Shown: one piece after another, positions 47,157 through 55,756 of the stretch
Position numbering within the stretch: the stretch's first letter is position 1
Layout of the letters: each line of letters opens with the position of its first letter
Assembly: GCF_025460765.1 (NCBI RefSeq)
Contig: NZ_JAMWEG010000025.1
Location: 31,387 to 95,386 of the forward strand
DNA: 64,000 bases
Source of the DNA: Micromonospora sp. MA102
GTDB taxonomy: Bacteria > Actinomycetota > Actinomycetes > Mycobacteriales > Micromonosporaceae
Direction: 5' to 3'
The notes under the pieces: model-generated
Database searches by the model: none
What the model was told of the DNA's origin: nothing
What the model saw: the letters and a program-made list of their open reading frames with translations, nothing else
Made by a program: the position numbers and the translations under genes

Positions 47157-48437
47157 GTGATCAACAAGAGACGACCGACGGCCGTCCTGATCGGACTGCT
47201 GGCGGCGACCGCGCTGCTCGGCGCGCCACCCGCCGCGGCCGACGACGAGACCGCCGAACCTCCCGCCGAGCCGCCCAAGGTCGAACTGGTCCTGGACGTC
47301 AGCGGCTCGATGCGGGCCCGGGACATCGACGGGCGCAGCCGGATCTCCGTGGCCCAGCAGGCGTTCAACGAGGTGGTCGACGCACTGCCGGACGAGACCC
47401 AGCTCGGCATCCGGGTGCTCGGCGCCACCTACCGGGGCGAGGACAAGAAGCAGGGCTGCCGCGACACCCAGCAGATCGTGCCGGTCGGCCCCGTGGACCG
47501 TACGCAGGCCAAGGCGGCCGTCGCCACGCTGCGCCCGACCGGCTTCACCCCGGTCGGGCTCGCGCTCCGCTCCGCCGCGCAGGACCTGGGCACCGGCAGC
47601 ACGGCCCGCCGGATCGTGCTGATCACCGACGGCGAGGACACCTGCGCGCCGCCCGACCCCTGCCAGGTGGCCCGCGAGCTGGCCGCCCAGGGCACCCGGC
47701 TGGTCGTCGACACCCTCGGCCTGGCCCCCGACGAGAAGGTCCGCCGGCAGCTGCTCTGCATCGCCGGGGCCACCGGCGGCACGTACACCGCCGCGCAGAG
47801 CGCCGACGAGCTGAGCGGGCGGATCAAGCAGCTGGTGGACCGGGCCCGCGACACGTACACCGCCACCCCGACCGTCGTCGGCGGATCGGCCGGGTGCGAC
47901 GGCGCGCCGCTGCTCTCCCCCGGCGTCTACACCGACCGGGAGGCGTTCGCCGAGCACCGCTGGTACCGGGTGCCGGTGCGTCCGGGGCAGGAGCTGCGCG
48001 CCTCGGTGAGCGTCGCGCTGGACCGGCCGGTGAACCCGGACTACGGCGTGCTGCTGCGGGCCACCGCCGCGGACGGGCGGGAACTGGTCCGGGGGGTCGA
48101 CGCCGGCAGCGGGCGCACCGACGTGGTCTCGGCCGGGCTGCGCTGGTCGGCCGCCGAGGAGGAGAGCCCCGAGCCCACCCCGAGCGGGGTGCAGGCGGCG
48201 CGGACCGTCTGCCTGGTGGTCAGCAACTCGTTCGCGCCGAGCCCCGGCACCCAGGTCACCCCCGGCATGCCGGTGGAGCTGACCGTGGACGTGGTCGCCG
48301 CGTCCCCCGCCCCGGACGGGCCGGACCTCGGCCGCGGCTGGGCGCTGCTGCTCCTGCTCACCCTGGCCGGGTTGGTCACCGGGCTGGTCGCCGGGCTGCT
48401 CACCCGCTGGTGGGTGGCCACCTGGAGGGAGAACTGA
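47157..48437 (+). CDS. Exported, membrane-anchored von Willebrand factor A domain protein
   Basis: A signal peptide (TAVLIGLLAATALLGAPPAAA) is followed by a vWA domain with complete MIDAS start DVSGSM (about residue 43) and later TDGED. A beta-rich domain of about 150 residues follows, then a C-terminal helix (WALLLLLTLAGLVTGLVAGLL) and a short basic tail. The protein thus faces outside with a C-terminal anchor. The next gene starts 2 nt after the stop, so they are one operon. Function in adhesion or complex assembly is inferred from vWA families. Confidence 0.85.
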   Translation: MINKRRPTAVLIGLLAATALLGAPPAAADDETAEPPAEPPKVELVLDVSGSMRARDIDGRSRISVAQQAFNEVVDALPDETQLGIRVLGATYRGEDKKQGCRDTQQIVPVGPVDRTQAKAAVATLRPTGFTPVGLALRSAAQDLGTGSTARRIVLITDGEDTCAPPDPCQVARELAAQGTRLVVDTLGLAPDEKVRRQLLCIAGATGGTYTAAQSADELSGRIKQLVDRARDTYTATPTVVGGSAGCDGAPLLSPGVYTDREAFAEHRWYRVPVRPGQELRASVSVALDRPVNPDYGVLLRATAADGRELVRGVDAGSGRTDVVSAGLRWSAAEEESPEPTPSGVQAARTVCLVVSNSFAPSPGTQVTPGMPVELTVDVVAASPAPDGPDLGRGWALLLLLTLAGLVTGLVAGLLTRWWVATWREN

Positions 48438-48439
48438 GG

Positions 48440-49216
48440 ATGCGTACCCTGATCCGCTCCGCGGCGGCGCTGGCCGCCGCCGGGCTGGCCCTCACCCCCA
48501 CGGCCGCCGCCGCGGCGCCGACCCCGTCGCCCGGCGCGGCCACCGTCACCAAGGCCGGCACCTCGTTCCTGACCGCCACGACCATCACCCCCGGCCAGCC
48601 GGTCCGGGTGGGCGCCTCGACCGGCGACCACCTCTACTGGTCGTTCCGCGCCGAGGCCGGCGACGTCCACGAGGTCAGCGCGACGGTCTCGTTCGGCGGC
48701 AGGGCGCGCACCGGCCCGTCCACCTGGACCGTCGACGTCTTCGACGGGCTGCGCCGCCGCCAGGCGTGCACGGCCGGGGCGCAGACCCCGACCGTCGCGG
48801 CGACCGCGACGAGCCTGACCCTCGGGTGCACGCTGCGCCGGGTCCGGCCCTGGGCCGAGCCGTGGTCCGGCGACCCGCTGCCCGGCACCTACTACCTCCG
48901 GCTCTCGGTCACCGACCTGCCCGAGCCCGACCTCGGCCTGCCGGTCGAGGTGGACCTGCTGGTCGGCGCGGCCACCGGGGGCGGCACATCCGGCGACGAC
49001 GGGGAGCTCGCGGCGCCCCTGGTGGCGAACACCAGGGCCGGCACGGTGCTCACCGCGGATCCGGCCCCCGAGCCGGTCGCCGAGGAGGACGCCGGCCTCA
49101 CCGGCTGGCTCCCGGAGGCCGGCTCGCGCTGGGTGTGGACCAGCGCGGGCGGGGTGCTCGCCGCCGTGGCGGGCGTGGTGGGCTTCGCGCTCACCCGGCG
49201 GCCCCGCCGCCCCTGA
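48440..49216 (+). CDS. Exported, C-terminally anchored protein of unknown function, vWA partner
   Basis: A signal peptide (LIRSAAALAAAGLALTPTAAAAA) precedes a beta-rich domain of about 140 residues (TTITPGQPVRVGASTGDHLY then WSFRAEAGDVHEV), two cysteines in CTLRRV and QACTAG contexts, a linker and a C-terminal helix (VWTSAGGVLAAVAGVVGFAL) with an RRPRR tail. Topology copies the vWA protein upstream. GGAGGGAGA lies before ATG 48440. The middle resembles pre-peptidase-type beta sandwiches, which I infer weakly. Confidence 0.8.
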   Translation: MRTLIRSAAALAAAGLALTPTAAAAAPTPSPGAATVTKAGTSFLTATTITPGQPVRVGASTGDHLYWSFRAEAGDVHEVSATVSFGGRARTGPSTWTVDVFDGLRRRQACTAGAQTPTVAATATSLTLGCTLRRVRPWAEPWSGDPLPGTYYLRLSVTDLPEPDLGLPVEVDLLVGAATGGGTSGDDGELAAPLVANTRAGTVLTADPAPEPVAEEDAGLTGWLPEAGSRWVWTSAGGVLAAVAGVVGFALTRRPRRP

Positions 49217-49224
49217 GCCCGCGA

Positions 49225-49261
49225 CCGGTGGCCGCCGCGTCGGGTGCGGGGCGGCCACCGG
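49225..49261. terminator. Bidirectional terminator after the vWA operon
   Basis: Perfect 12-bp arms CCGGTGGCCGCC / GGCGGCCACCGG with a 13-nt loop, between convergent genes. Confidence 0.75.
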
Positions 49262-49270
49262 AAGCGGGGG

Positions 49271-49540
49271 TCAGAAGGTGCGCGGGCCGCGCGGCACCCA
49301 GCCGATGAAACGGTCCTGGAGCGAGGAGTCCGGGGCGGCGCGGAGGTCCTGCGTGGCGGCCGCCAGGCAGGAGCCCAGATAGACGCTCAATGAGGCGCGG
49401 TCCACCTGGTACTCGTCCAGCAGTTGCCGGCGTTTGGTGGCGCAGGGCCAGTCCTCGCCGCAGGAACCGCAGGTCCAGTCGGGGGTCACGGGGGCGTGCT
49501 CGCCCGGTCGTGAGTCCGACGCCTTCGCACCAGGCGTCAT
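49271..49540 (-). CDS. Small cysteine-containing protein of unknown function
   Basis: An 89-residue soluble protein. CGSCGEDWPCATKRRQLLDE contains a CxxC and a third Cys, which may bind a metal. The pattern W-C-x-x-C-x-x-x-W-P-C recurs in small actinobacterial proteins of unknown role. The rest (LSVYLGSCLAAATQDLRAAP) is helical. It starts 112 nt upstream of and divergent from the phosphopantetheinyl transferase gene. Confidence 0.7.
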   Translation of the reverse strand: MTPGAKASDSRPGEHAPVTPDWTCGSCGEDWPCATKRRQLLDEYQVDRASLSVYLGSCLAAATQDLRAAPDSSLQDRFIGWVPRGPRTF

Positions 49541-49638
49541 CGGCCGTTCCTCTCGTCAATGAACAGGTGTGTGTGGACGGTGCCTCCCCGCAACGACCCA
49601 ACAGCGCTCCGGAACCCTCCGGCGTTACACGGTTGCGG

Positions 49639-49644
49639 TACGTT
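49639..49644 (+). promoter_or_regulatory. -10 element of leaderless promoter for the PPTase gene
   Basis: TACGTT ends eight nt before ATG 49653, with no SD. Confidence 0.4.
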
Positions 49645-49652
49645 TCGGCGTC

Positions 49653-50309
49653 ATGCGGGACCTGCTGCCGCCCGAGGTCGCCGTGGCGGTGGCCGGCGCC
49701 ACGGACTGGACCGGCGCGCTGCTCCCGGCCGAGCGGGCCGGCCTGGGCGAGCGGGCCGTGGCCGGCCGCCGCCGGGACTTCACCGCCGGCCGGGTCTGCG
49801 CGCGCCGGGCGCTGGCCGGCCTGGGACTGCCGCCCACGCCGGTGCCCGCGGCACCCGACCGCGCCCCGGTCTGGCCGGCCGGCGTGGTCGGCGCCATCAC
49901 CCACACGCGGGGCTACTGCGCGGCCGCCGCCGCCCGCGCCGCCGAGATCCGCGCCGTCGGCATCGACGCCGAGGGCCACCGGGAACTTCCCACCGGGGTA
50001 CGCCGGAAGGTCTGCCTGCCCGAGGAGGAGGCGGAGCTGGCCCGGCTGCCCGGCGGGGTGAACTGGTCGGTCGTGCTGTTCAGTGCCAAGGAGACCGTCT
50101 ACAAGGTCTGGCACCCGCTCGTCGGAACCTGGCTGGACTTCTCCGACGCCCGGGTCACGCTCGATCCCGAGGCGGGCACGTTCACCGCCCGCATCGCGCC
50201 GGCCCGGCTCGCCGCCACCCCGCTGACCGATCCGCCGTCATCGATAGCCGGTCGGTTCGCGGTGGACGCCGAACTGGTGCGCACCGCCGCCGTTCTGGTA
50301 CCCGGGTGA
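49653..50309 (+). CDS. 4'-phosphopantetheinyl transferase, EntD/Sfp type
   Basis: The superfamily motifs AVGIDAEGHRELP and FSAKETVYKVWHP lie about 45 residues apart and include the Mg-binding Asp and Glu and the catalytic Lys. The N-terminal RRRDFTAGRVCARRAL matches EntD-like enzymes. It moves phosphopantetheine from CoA to carrier proteins of NRPS, PKS or fatty-acid systems. The protein has 218 residues. No carrier-protein gene is in the window, so it probably serves pathways elsewhere. Confidence 0.92.
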   Translation: MRDLLPPEVAVAVAGATDWTGALLPAERAGLGERAVAGRRRDFTAGRVCARRALAGLGLPPTPVPAAPDRAPVWPAGVVGAITHTRGYCAAAAARAAEIRAVGIDAEGHRELPTGVRRKVCLPEEEAELARLPGGVNWSVVLFSAKETVYKVWHPLVGTWLDFSDARVTLDPEAGTFTARIAPARLAATPLTDPPSSIAGRFAVDAELVRTAAVLVPG

Positions 50310-50384
50310 GGGCCTGACGGCGGCGTTGCGGGCGGCTTGTACCGTCGTCCCGACTGACGATCCCGAAGGTGCCCAAGGAGTACG

Positions 50385-51338
50385 GTGAGCCACCCTCAGC
50401 CTCCGTTCGGACCGCAGGACCCGAACCAGCAGCCTCAGGAACCGCCGACCCAGGCGTTCCCCACCGCGCCGATGCCGCCGGTGCCCGGCAGCCCGCAGGC
50501 GCCGCAGCCGCCGGTCTCGGGCGCGCCGTACCCGCCGACCTCGGGCGCCCCGTACCCGCCGCAGCCGCCGACCTCCGGTGCGCCGTACCCGCCGCCCTAC
50601 CCGCCCGCGGGGGCCGGGTTCCCCCCGCCGCCCGGGCAGTACCCGCCGCCTCCCGGTGAGGCCTACCCGCCGACCGGGCCGTACCCGCCCGCGCCGGGAC
50701 AGTTCGGCCCGCCGGCCAAGAAGTCCAACAAGAACGTCTGGATCACCGTCGGCATCGTGGCGGCGGTCATGCTGCTGCTCTGCTGCGGCGGCGGCATCTT
50801 CGCCATCTACAGCGGAGCGCAGAAGACCAAGGACGCCATCGACAGCCTGCCCACCCCGGGCGTCACCTACAGCAACCCGGTCGACGACACCCCGACCGGC
50901 GGCACCTCCGCGACGCCGGAGCCGGGCCGGACCGACAGCGAGACCTTCAACATGCCGTCGGGCGACACGCTGATCGTCAACGACGACGACGGCACCGTCG
51001 AGATCACGGTCAGCAACTTCCGGTCCAAGGACAAGTCCTGCCAGGAGTTCATGCCGGGGCCGAAGAACGGCATGTACCTGATCGCCGACGTGACCGCCGA
51101 GGTCACCAAGGGCACCGGCTCGATCAACCCGTTCTTCTTCAAGTGGGTCGGCACCGACGGCACCGAGGAGAGCGGCGTCGGTGGCGCCTTCTCCGGCTGC
51201 GGCAAGCTGATGGGCTCGGGCAACAACCTGCCCACCGGCAGCAAGCGCAGCGGCCAGCTCATCTTCGACGTGAAGAACAAGAACGGCACGCTGGAGTACG
51301 AGCACCACCTGCGTACCGCGGGCTCCTGGAAGCCGTAA
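50385..51338 (+). CDS. Membrane-anchored protein with Pro-rich tail and DUF4352-like domain
   Basis: About 110 residues of Pro/Gln/Tyr repeats (units like SGAPYPP, occurring several times) precede one helix (WITVGIVAAVMLLLCCGGG) and an extracytoplasmic beta-sandwich domain (VEITVSNFRSKDKSCQEFMP and MYLIADVTAEV) of the DUF4352/telokin-like kind. Two Cys in that domain may pair. AAGGAG seven nt before GTG 50385. A strong terminator follows. It is a close architectural match to the Excalibur protein at 53069. Confidence 0.85.
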   Translation: MSHPQPPFGPQDPNQQPQEPPTQAFPTAPMPPVPGSPQAPQPPVSGAPYPPTSGAPYPPQPPTSGAPYPPPYPPAGAGFPPPPGQYPPPPGEAYPPTGPYPPAPGQFGPPAKKSNKNVWITVGIVAAVMLLLCCGGGIFAIYSGAQKTKDAIDSLPTPGVTYSNPVDDTPTGGTSATPEPGRTDSETFNMPSGDTLIVNDDDGTVEITVSNFRSKDKSCQEFMPGPKNGMYLIADVTAEVTKGTGSINPFFFKWVGTDGTEESGVGGAFSGCGKLMGSGNNLPTGSKRSGQLIFDVKNKNGTLEYEHHLRTAGSWKP

Positions 51339-51356
51339 CGACGTCCGCCGCGTGAG

Positions 51357-51389
51357 CGAGGGGCCGGTCCGAAAGGGACCGGCCCCTCG
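51357..51389 (+). terminator. Terminator after the DUF4352-like gene
   Basis: CGAGGGGCCGGTCC pairs fully with GGACCGGCCCCTCG across loop GAAAG. Confidence 0.85.
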
Positions 51390-51444
51390 TCCGTTCGGAC
51401 ACTTCCATGTGCGAACGCCGCCGTCGCCCCGCTAGGAAGAACGG

Positions 51445-52158
51445 ATGGCCCACGAGACGACCATCCCGCTGCTGCCGTGCCGCTCCCTGGACGACGTGGC
51501 GCCCTTCTACCAGGCCCTCGGCTTCCGGGTCGGCCACCGGCAGGCGCGACCCAACCCGTACCTCGCCCTGCACCGCGAGGATCTCCACCTGCACTTCTTC
51601 GGCATGCCCAAGTTCGACCCGGCCACCTCGTACGGCTCCTGCCTGGTCCTGGTGGACGACCTCGTGGCGATCCACCGTGACTTCGCCGCCGGCATGCGCG
51701 CGGCCTACGGCAAGGTGCTGGTCTCCGGCCTGCCGCGGATGACCCGGCCCCGGGCCCGGAAGAACCAGGACGGGCTCAGCGGCTTCAGCATCGTCGACCC
51801 CGGCGGCAACTGGATCCGGTTCGTCGCCCGCACCGCGCCACCTGCCGACGACGGCCCGACCGGGCGGCTGGCCCGGACACTGGAGAACGCGGTGGTGCAG
51901 GCGGACTCGCGCGGCGACCACCGGCAGGCCGCCCGGATCCTCGACGCGGCGCTGTCCCGGCCAGACACCGCCGACGACCCGCTCGTCCACGTCGAGGCGC
52001 TTGTCTACCGGGCCGAGCTGGCCCTCGTGCTGGACGAGCCGGCGGCCGCCCGGGAACTGCTGGAGCGGGCAGGAGCCGTCCCGCTGAGCGAGGACGGCCG
52101 GGAGCGGTTGGCCGCCACCCTGCGGCACGCGGCGGACCTGGCCGCGACGAGCGGCTGA
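51445..52158 (+). CDS. VOC-superfamily protein with helical C-terminal extension
   Basis: Residues 1-130 form a bleomycin-resistance/glyoxalase-like module (TTIPLLPCRSLDDVAPFYQA at the start, FSIVDPGGNWIRFV at the end). The remaining 105 residues (AVVQADSRGDHRQAARILDA) look like TPR-type helical pairs. Known bleomycin-binding proteins lack such an extension, so this is a fusion of unknown purpose. A weak TAGGAA -10 lies six nt before ATG 51445, with no clear SD. Confidence 0.85.
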   Translation: MAHETTIPLLPCRSLDDVAPFYQALGFRVGHRQARPNPYLALHREDLHLHFFGMPKFDPATSYGSCLVLVDDLVAIHRDFAAGMRAAYGKVLVSGLPRMTRPRARKNQDGLSGFSIVDPGGNWIRFVARTAPPADDGPTGRLARTLENAVVQADSRGDHRQAARILDAALSRPDTADDPLVHVEALVYRAELALVLDEPAAARELLERAGAVPLSEDGRERLAATLRHAADLAATSG

Positions 52159-52250
52159 TCACCGACCTGTCTCAGGGTTTCAGTGCTCGACGGTCGGGGA
52201 CGCCGCTGGCGGAGGGGTGCCACGGCGCCCACGACGACAGGGGAGGCGGC

Positions 52251-52442
52251 ATGAGCGTCGAACGGGCGAAGGACGACCTCGAGGATCTGGCCGGTCCGGC
52301 CCGGGCCCGCCTGGGGGACATGAACCGGGACGAACGGTCCGAGGCGAACGAGGTACGGCGCCAGGACGAGATCCGGGGCAAGCGGCCCGGTGAGCACGTC
52401 CAGCAGGACGCCGGGGACGCGCCGGACGACTTCACCGCCTGA
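52251..52442 (+). CDS. Small hydrophilic protein, unknown function
   Basis: A 63-residue, highly charged protein (MSVERAKDDLEDLAGPARAR) without hydrophobic segments, probably disordered or helical. GGGGAGG four nt before the ATG gives good start support. It resembles small stress-related actinobacterial proteins in composition only. A second small gene follows 128 nt downstream. Confidence 0.65.
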   Translation: MSVERAKDDLEDLAGPARARLGDMNRDERSEANEVRRQDEIRGKRPGEHVQQDAGDAPDDFTA

Positions 52443-52570
52443 GGGCTTCCTCGACCGGCGCCGGTTGGCGGGTCGCACCGGACCCACCGGCTCAGGTGCG
52501 GGACGTTTCGGGGTGGATGCCAACGGGGCAGATATTCGTGACCGACCATGCGAACCAGGGAGGCCACGAC

Positions 52571-52801
52571 ATGGCTAAGGGCGACATCGACACGTACCAC
52601 GAGGACGGGCAGTGGAAGAACCGTCCCGAAGGCAACCAGCGGGCCAGCTCGGTGCACGACACCAAGTCGGAGGCGGAAGCCGCGGGCCGGGACACGGCCG
52701 CCGATCGGGGCGTCGAGCACGTGATCAAGAAGCAGGACGGCACGATCGGCGCGAAGAACACCTACCCCCGCAGCCGCGATCCCCGCGACATCAAGGGCTG
52801 A
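52571..52801 (+). CDS. DUF2188-domain protein
   Basis: A 76-residue protein. DIDTYHEDGQWKNRPEGNQR and AAGRDTAADRGVEHVIKKQD and then GTIGAKNTYPRSRDP match the DUF2188 pattern, in which a short beta-rich unit ends with the GTI-x-x-K-x-x-Y-x-x-D-P-x-x-x-K motif. The family function is unknown. GGGAGG lies nine nt before ATG 52571; the frame is open further left without support. An intrinsic terminator follows. Confidence 0.8.
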   Translation: MAKGDIDTYHEDGQWKNRPEGNQRASSVHDTKSEAEAAGRDTAADRGVEHVIKKQDGTIGAKNTYPRSRDPRDIKG

Positions 52802-52825
52802 GCCGTCGGGTACGAAGCGCTCGGG

Positions 52826-52871
52826 TCGGCGGTGGCCTCCGAAGGATCGGGGCGCCACCGCCGAACTTTTT
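52826..52871 (+). terminator. Intrinsic terminator with T tract
   Basis: Perfect 11-bp arms TCGGCGGTGGC / GCCACCGCCGA, a 17-nt loop, then ACTTTTT. Confidence 0.85.
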
Positions 52872-53068
52872 CGCGAACCGGCTCCCACTGTGGACGGTCG
52901 CCGAGATCCGGCTGACCGGCGTCTCCCACCAGCCGGGTAGCTGATCACCACTCGTCGCTCCGGGCAACCGGTCGGAACCTTCCGACGTGACAGGTCGTCG
53001 AGGTGCCAGCACCGAGGGTGTCCGATCGGCCGCTAGCAATTGTTGATGCCGCAAGCACACTGAGGGGC

Positions 53069-53872
53069 GTGACATACCCACCCCCGCAGGACCCGTGGCA
53101 CGGGCAGGCGCCGCCGCCCCCGCCGCCACCCCAGCAGCCGACCGCCCAGTTTGCCGCGGTCCCGTACCCGACGGGGCAGTATCCGGCCATGTCGCCGCAA
53201 CAGTCGTGGTGGCGCCGGCTCTCCCGCGGAGCGCAGGTCGCCATCGTGACGGCGGGTGTCCTGGTGCTCTGCTGCTGCGGCGGCATCGCGATCGGCGCGG
53301 TCACCGACCCGCCGGCGAACACCGGCAAGAAGGACGCCGCCCCGGCCACCTCCGCGCCGAACGGCGGCGAGGCCGCCGCTCCCGCTCCGGCCGTGGCCGA
53401 TGTCGCCAGTCCGTCGGCGGCGGCGAGCCCCACCGAGGTGGCGCCGAGCGAGTCGCCGTCCCCCCAGGTGGAGACCAGGACCGTCACGGCCACCGAGAAG
53501 ATCGCCTACTCGACCAGGACGGTCAAGGACTCATCCCTGCCGGAAGGCACCAAGAAGATCCGCACCCGGGGGGTCGCCGGCGTCCGGACGCTCACCTACC
53601 AGGTGACCGTCACCGACGGCGTGCAGACCGGGAAGAAGCTGGTGCGGTCGGTGGTCACGAAGGCACCGGTCACGCAGGTGGTCGCCGTCGGGACCAAGCA
53701 GACGCGACAGTGCGACCCGAACTACAGCGGCGCCTGCGTGCCGATCGCCAGCGACGTCGACTGCGCGGGCGGCAGCGGCAACGGTCCCGCGTACGTCCGC
53801 GGCCCGGTGCGGGTGGTGGGCAGCGACATCTACGAGCTGGACCGCGACGGCGACGGGATCGCCTGCGACTGA
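53069..53872 (+). CDS. Membrane-anchored G5/Excalibur calcium-binding-like protein
   Basis: A Pro/Gln-rich cytoplasmic tail of about 50 residues precedes one helix (VAIVTAGVLVLCCCGGIAIG), an Ala/Pro/Ser linker, a G5-like beta module (RGVAGVRTLTYQVTVTDGVQ) and a C-terminal Excalibur domain with DRDGDGIACD, an EF-hand-like loop framed by cysteines. Such proteins sit on the outer face of the membrane. Start GTG 53069 (VTYPPPQDPWHGQ) excludes the uncompositional upstream stretch. It shares layout with the gene at 50385. Confidence 0.85.
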   Translation: MTYPPPQDPWHGQAPPPPPPPQQPTAQFAAVPYPTGQYPAMSPQQSWWRRLSRGAQVAIVTAGVLVLCCCGGIAIGAVTDPPANTGKKDAAPATSAPNGGEAAAPAPAVADVASPSAAASPTEVAPSESPSPQVETRTVTATEKIAYSTRTVKDSSLPEGTKKIRTRGVAGVRTLTYQVTVTDGVQTGKKLVRSVVTKAPVTQVVAVGTKQTRQCDPNYSGACVPIASDVDCAGGSGNGPAYVRGPVRVVGSDIYELDRDGDGIACD

Positions 53873-53882
53873 CGGCGGAAAC

Positions 53883-53906
53883 GCCGGGCGCCACAGTGCG
53901 CCCGGC
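53883..53906. terminator. Bidirectional terminator between convergent genes
   Basis: Perfect 9-bp arms GCCGGGCGC / GCGCCCGGC with loop CACAGT. Confidence 0.7.
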
Positions 53907-53965
53907 GGCCCGTACCCCGAACCGGCGCTCCTGCGACGCGGTCGACCGGGCTGTTCCCGGTCCCG

Positions 53966-55144
53966 CTAGAACGGCGGCGACGGCGCCTCGGCGGGGTTCC
54001 GGCGCTCGCGCGTCGCGTCCCACACCGCCACCCCGGCGAGGACGACGGTGGCGGCAGCGGCGGCGAGCACCGGCGAGCGGTGCAGCAGCGCCGGTGTCAC
54101 GGCGGCGAGAGCGACCAGCCCGATCACGCGGGACGGGGACAGCCGGGAGAACACCTCGTACTCCATGCGGGACCGCCCGGCGAGGAAGAGACCCGGCCCG
54201 CCGAGGATGACCGCGAGCCAGAGCGGATCCTGGTGCCCGCGCGGCTCCCGGATGACCAGCGCGTAGCCGACGCCGGCGGCCAGGATGCCGGTCACGATGA
54301 CGAGCTGGGTGTAGTACCCGGACTTGCCGAGCTTGTCGGGGCGAGCGGCGACCTCGATGGCGGCGGAGAACACCGCGCCGGCCCGGTGGAAGTAGATCCG
54401 CCACATCAGCACCGCGGTGGCGAACGACAACACGGCCGGCGCCACCCGGTCCGGCGTGAACGCGTCGGCGAACGTCGCCCCCGTGAGCAGGATCGTCTCG
54501 CCGATCGTGATGATGATCAACTGCTGGTACCGCTCCGCGAGGTGCTCGCCCGCGAATCGCCAGTCCTCCGCCCCGGTCCGGCCGAGCCTCGGGACGGGCC
54601 AGCCGAACACGAGACCCGCGTAGTCCAAGGCGATCGCCAGCGCCCAGAGCGCCCCGCGCGCGGGACTCTGGGGGAACAGGGCCGCCCCGGCGATCCACGG
54701 CACGGCCGACATGGTGGCCCAGCACAGGTGACGCGCGGGGCTGTGCCGCTCGACGTCCCGGCGCGCGATCAGGAGGATGAGTGGCTTTCCGACCTGGATG
54801 GCGACGTACGTGATCGCGAACAGCAGCCCTCGCGCGCCGAACGCGTGCGGCAGGGTAACCGCGATGATCATGCTGCCGAACATGGTCCAGACGATCAGCA
54901 GCTGGGTCACCGGTTGCCGGGGTTCCACCCTGCTGGTCACCCACGCCGCGTGGACCCAGACCATCCACAGGGCCAGCAGCAGGAGCACCGTCTGACCGAC
55001 CTCGGGCAGGACGACCTGACGGTCCGTGGTGAAGTCCTCGATCAGGCGCTGCGAGAACCGGGTCAGCACGAAGACGAAGACCAGGTCGAGAAGCAGCTCC
55101 CCCTCCCGGCCCTGCAGCATTCCGCGCCAGCCACCGATCGACAT
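53966..55144 (-). CDS. Low temperature requirement A (LtrA)-family membrane protein
   Basis: LtrA-typical features are clear: the opening ELLLDLVFVFVLTRFSQRLI, then HLAERYQQLIIITIGETIL with the conserved GE. About ten helices are predicted over 392 residues. The family name comes from a Listeria cold-growth locus and the biochemical role is unknown. ATG 55144 has no strong SD; the frame open to 55397 shows no coding character. Confidence 0.92.
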   Translation of the reverse strand: MSIGGWRGMLQGREGELLLDLVFVFVLTRFSQRLIEDFTTDRQVVLPEVGQTVLLLLALWMVWVHAAWVTSRVEPRQPVTQLLIVWTMFGSMIIAVTLPHAFGARGLLFAITYVAIQVGKPLILLIARRDVERHSPARHLCWATMSAVPWIAGAALFPQSPARGALWALAIALDYAGLVFGWPVPRLGRTGAEDWRFAGEHLAERYQQLIIITIGETILLTGATFADAFTPDRVAPAVLSFATAVLMWRIYFHRAGAVFSAAIEVAARPDKLGKSGYYTQLVIVTGILAAGVGYALVIREPRGHQDPLWLAVILGGPGLFLAGRSRMEYEVFSRLSPSRVIGLVALAAVTPALLHRSPVLAAAAATVVLAGVAVWDATRERRNPAEAPSPPF

Positions 55145-55272
55145 CTACCGCCAACGCCCCTGTCCGCTTCGCACCGGTTTCCCGCAGTCGTACCACGGTG
55201 ATCAGGCCGCTGGCAGTCAGACGGCGCAGTGCGTCCGCGGCCGCGAGACCCACCTCGCCCCTAGGGTGGGCG

Positions 55273-55736
55273 ATGATCCTCGCCGATTTCGCCGGGTCCT
55301 GGGCCGGCACCAACGGGTTCCGCTTGCTGCCCTCCGACCCGCTCGTCGAGTCGCCGGCCACGCTCACCGTGACGGCCGCCGCCGGCGGCCATCTCACCTC
55401 GGTCGCCTACTCCTGGACCCATCCCGACGACGGGCCGCAGGACGGCCTGGTCGTCATCGGGGCCGGCGACCGGAAAGGCTCGCTGGTCGCCGTCTGGGGC
55501 GACTCGTGGCACCAGCAGCCGACGCCCATGTCGTTGACCGGAGGCCCGGGCCGGACGCGACGTTCGCACTGTCGGCGGAGTACGGCGGCGGTTGGGCGTG
55601 GCGGATCGTCTTCGACGCCGCCGACGCGGAGAACCTGCGGATGCGGATGGACAACGTCATTCCGGCCGACCGGGCCACGGCCGAGAAGGCCGCCGGGCCC
55701 TATCCCGTCATGGTCACCGACCTGCGCCGGGTCTGA
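55273..55736 (+). pseudogene. DUF1579-like protein gene broken by a frameshift
   Basis: Frame 1 reads MILADFAGSWAGTNGFRLLP through SWHQQPTPMSLTGGPG and then loses coding sense near 55548-55556. Frame 2 picks up at DATFALSAEYGGGWAWRIVF and ends MVTDLRRV at 55736. A single missing base in the CCCGGGCCGG run would join them into about 154 residues. The two halves together look like a DUF1579/lipocalin-like protein. Either the gene has decayed or the GC-rich run was misread. TAGGGT five nt before the ATG may be its -10. Confidence 0.7.
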
Positions 55737-55756
55737 CGGGTCAACCCGTCGTCTTA

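Noticed and set aside
49653..50309. Phosphopantetheinyl transferase as sign of a biosynthetic cluster
   Set aside because: No carrier protein, NRPS or PKS gene is in the window; such transferases often stand alone.
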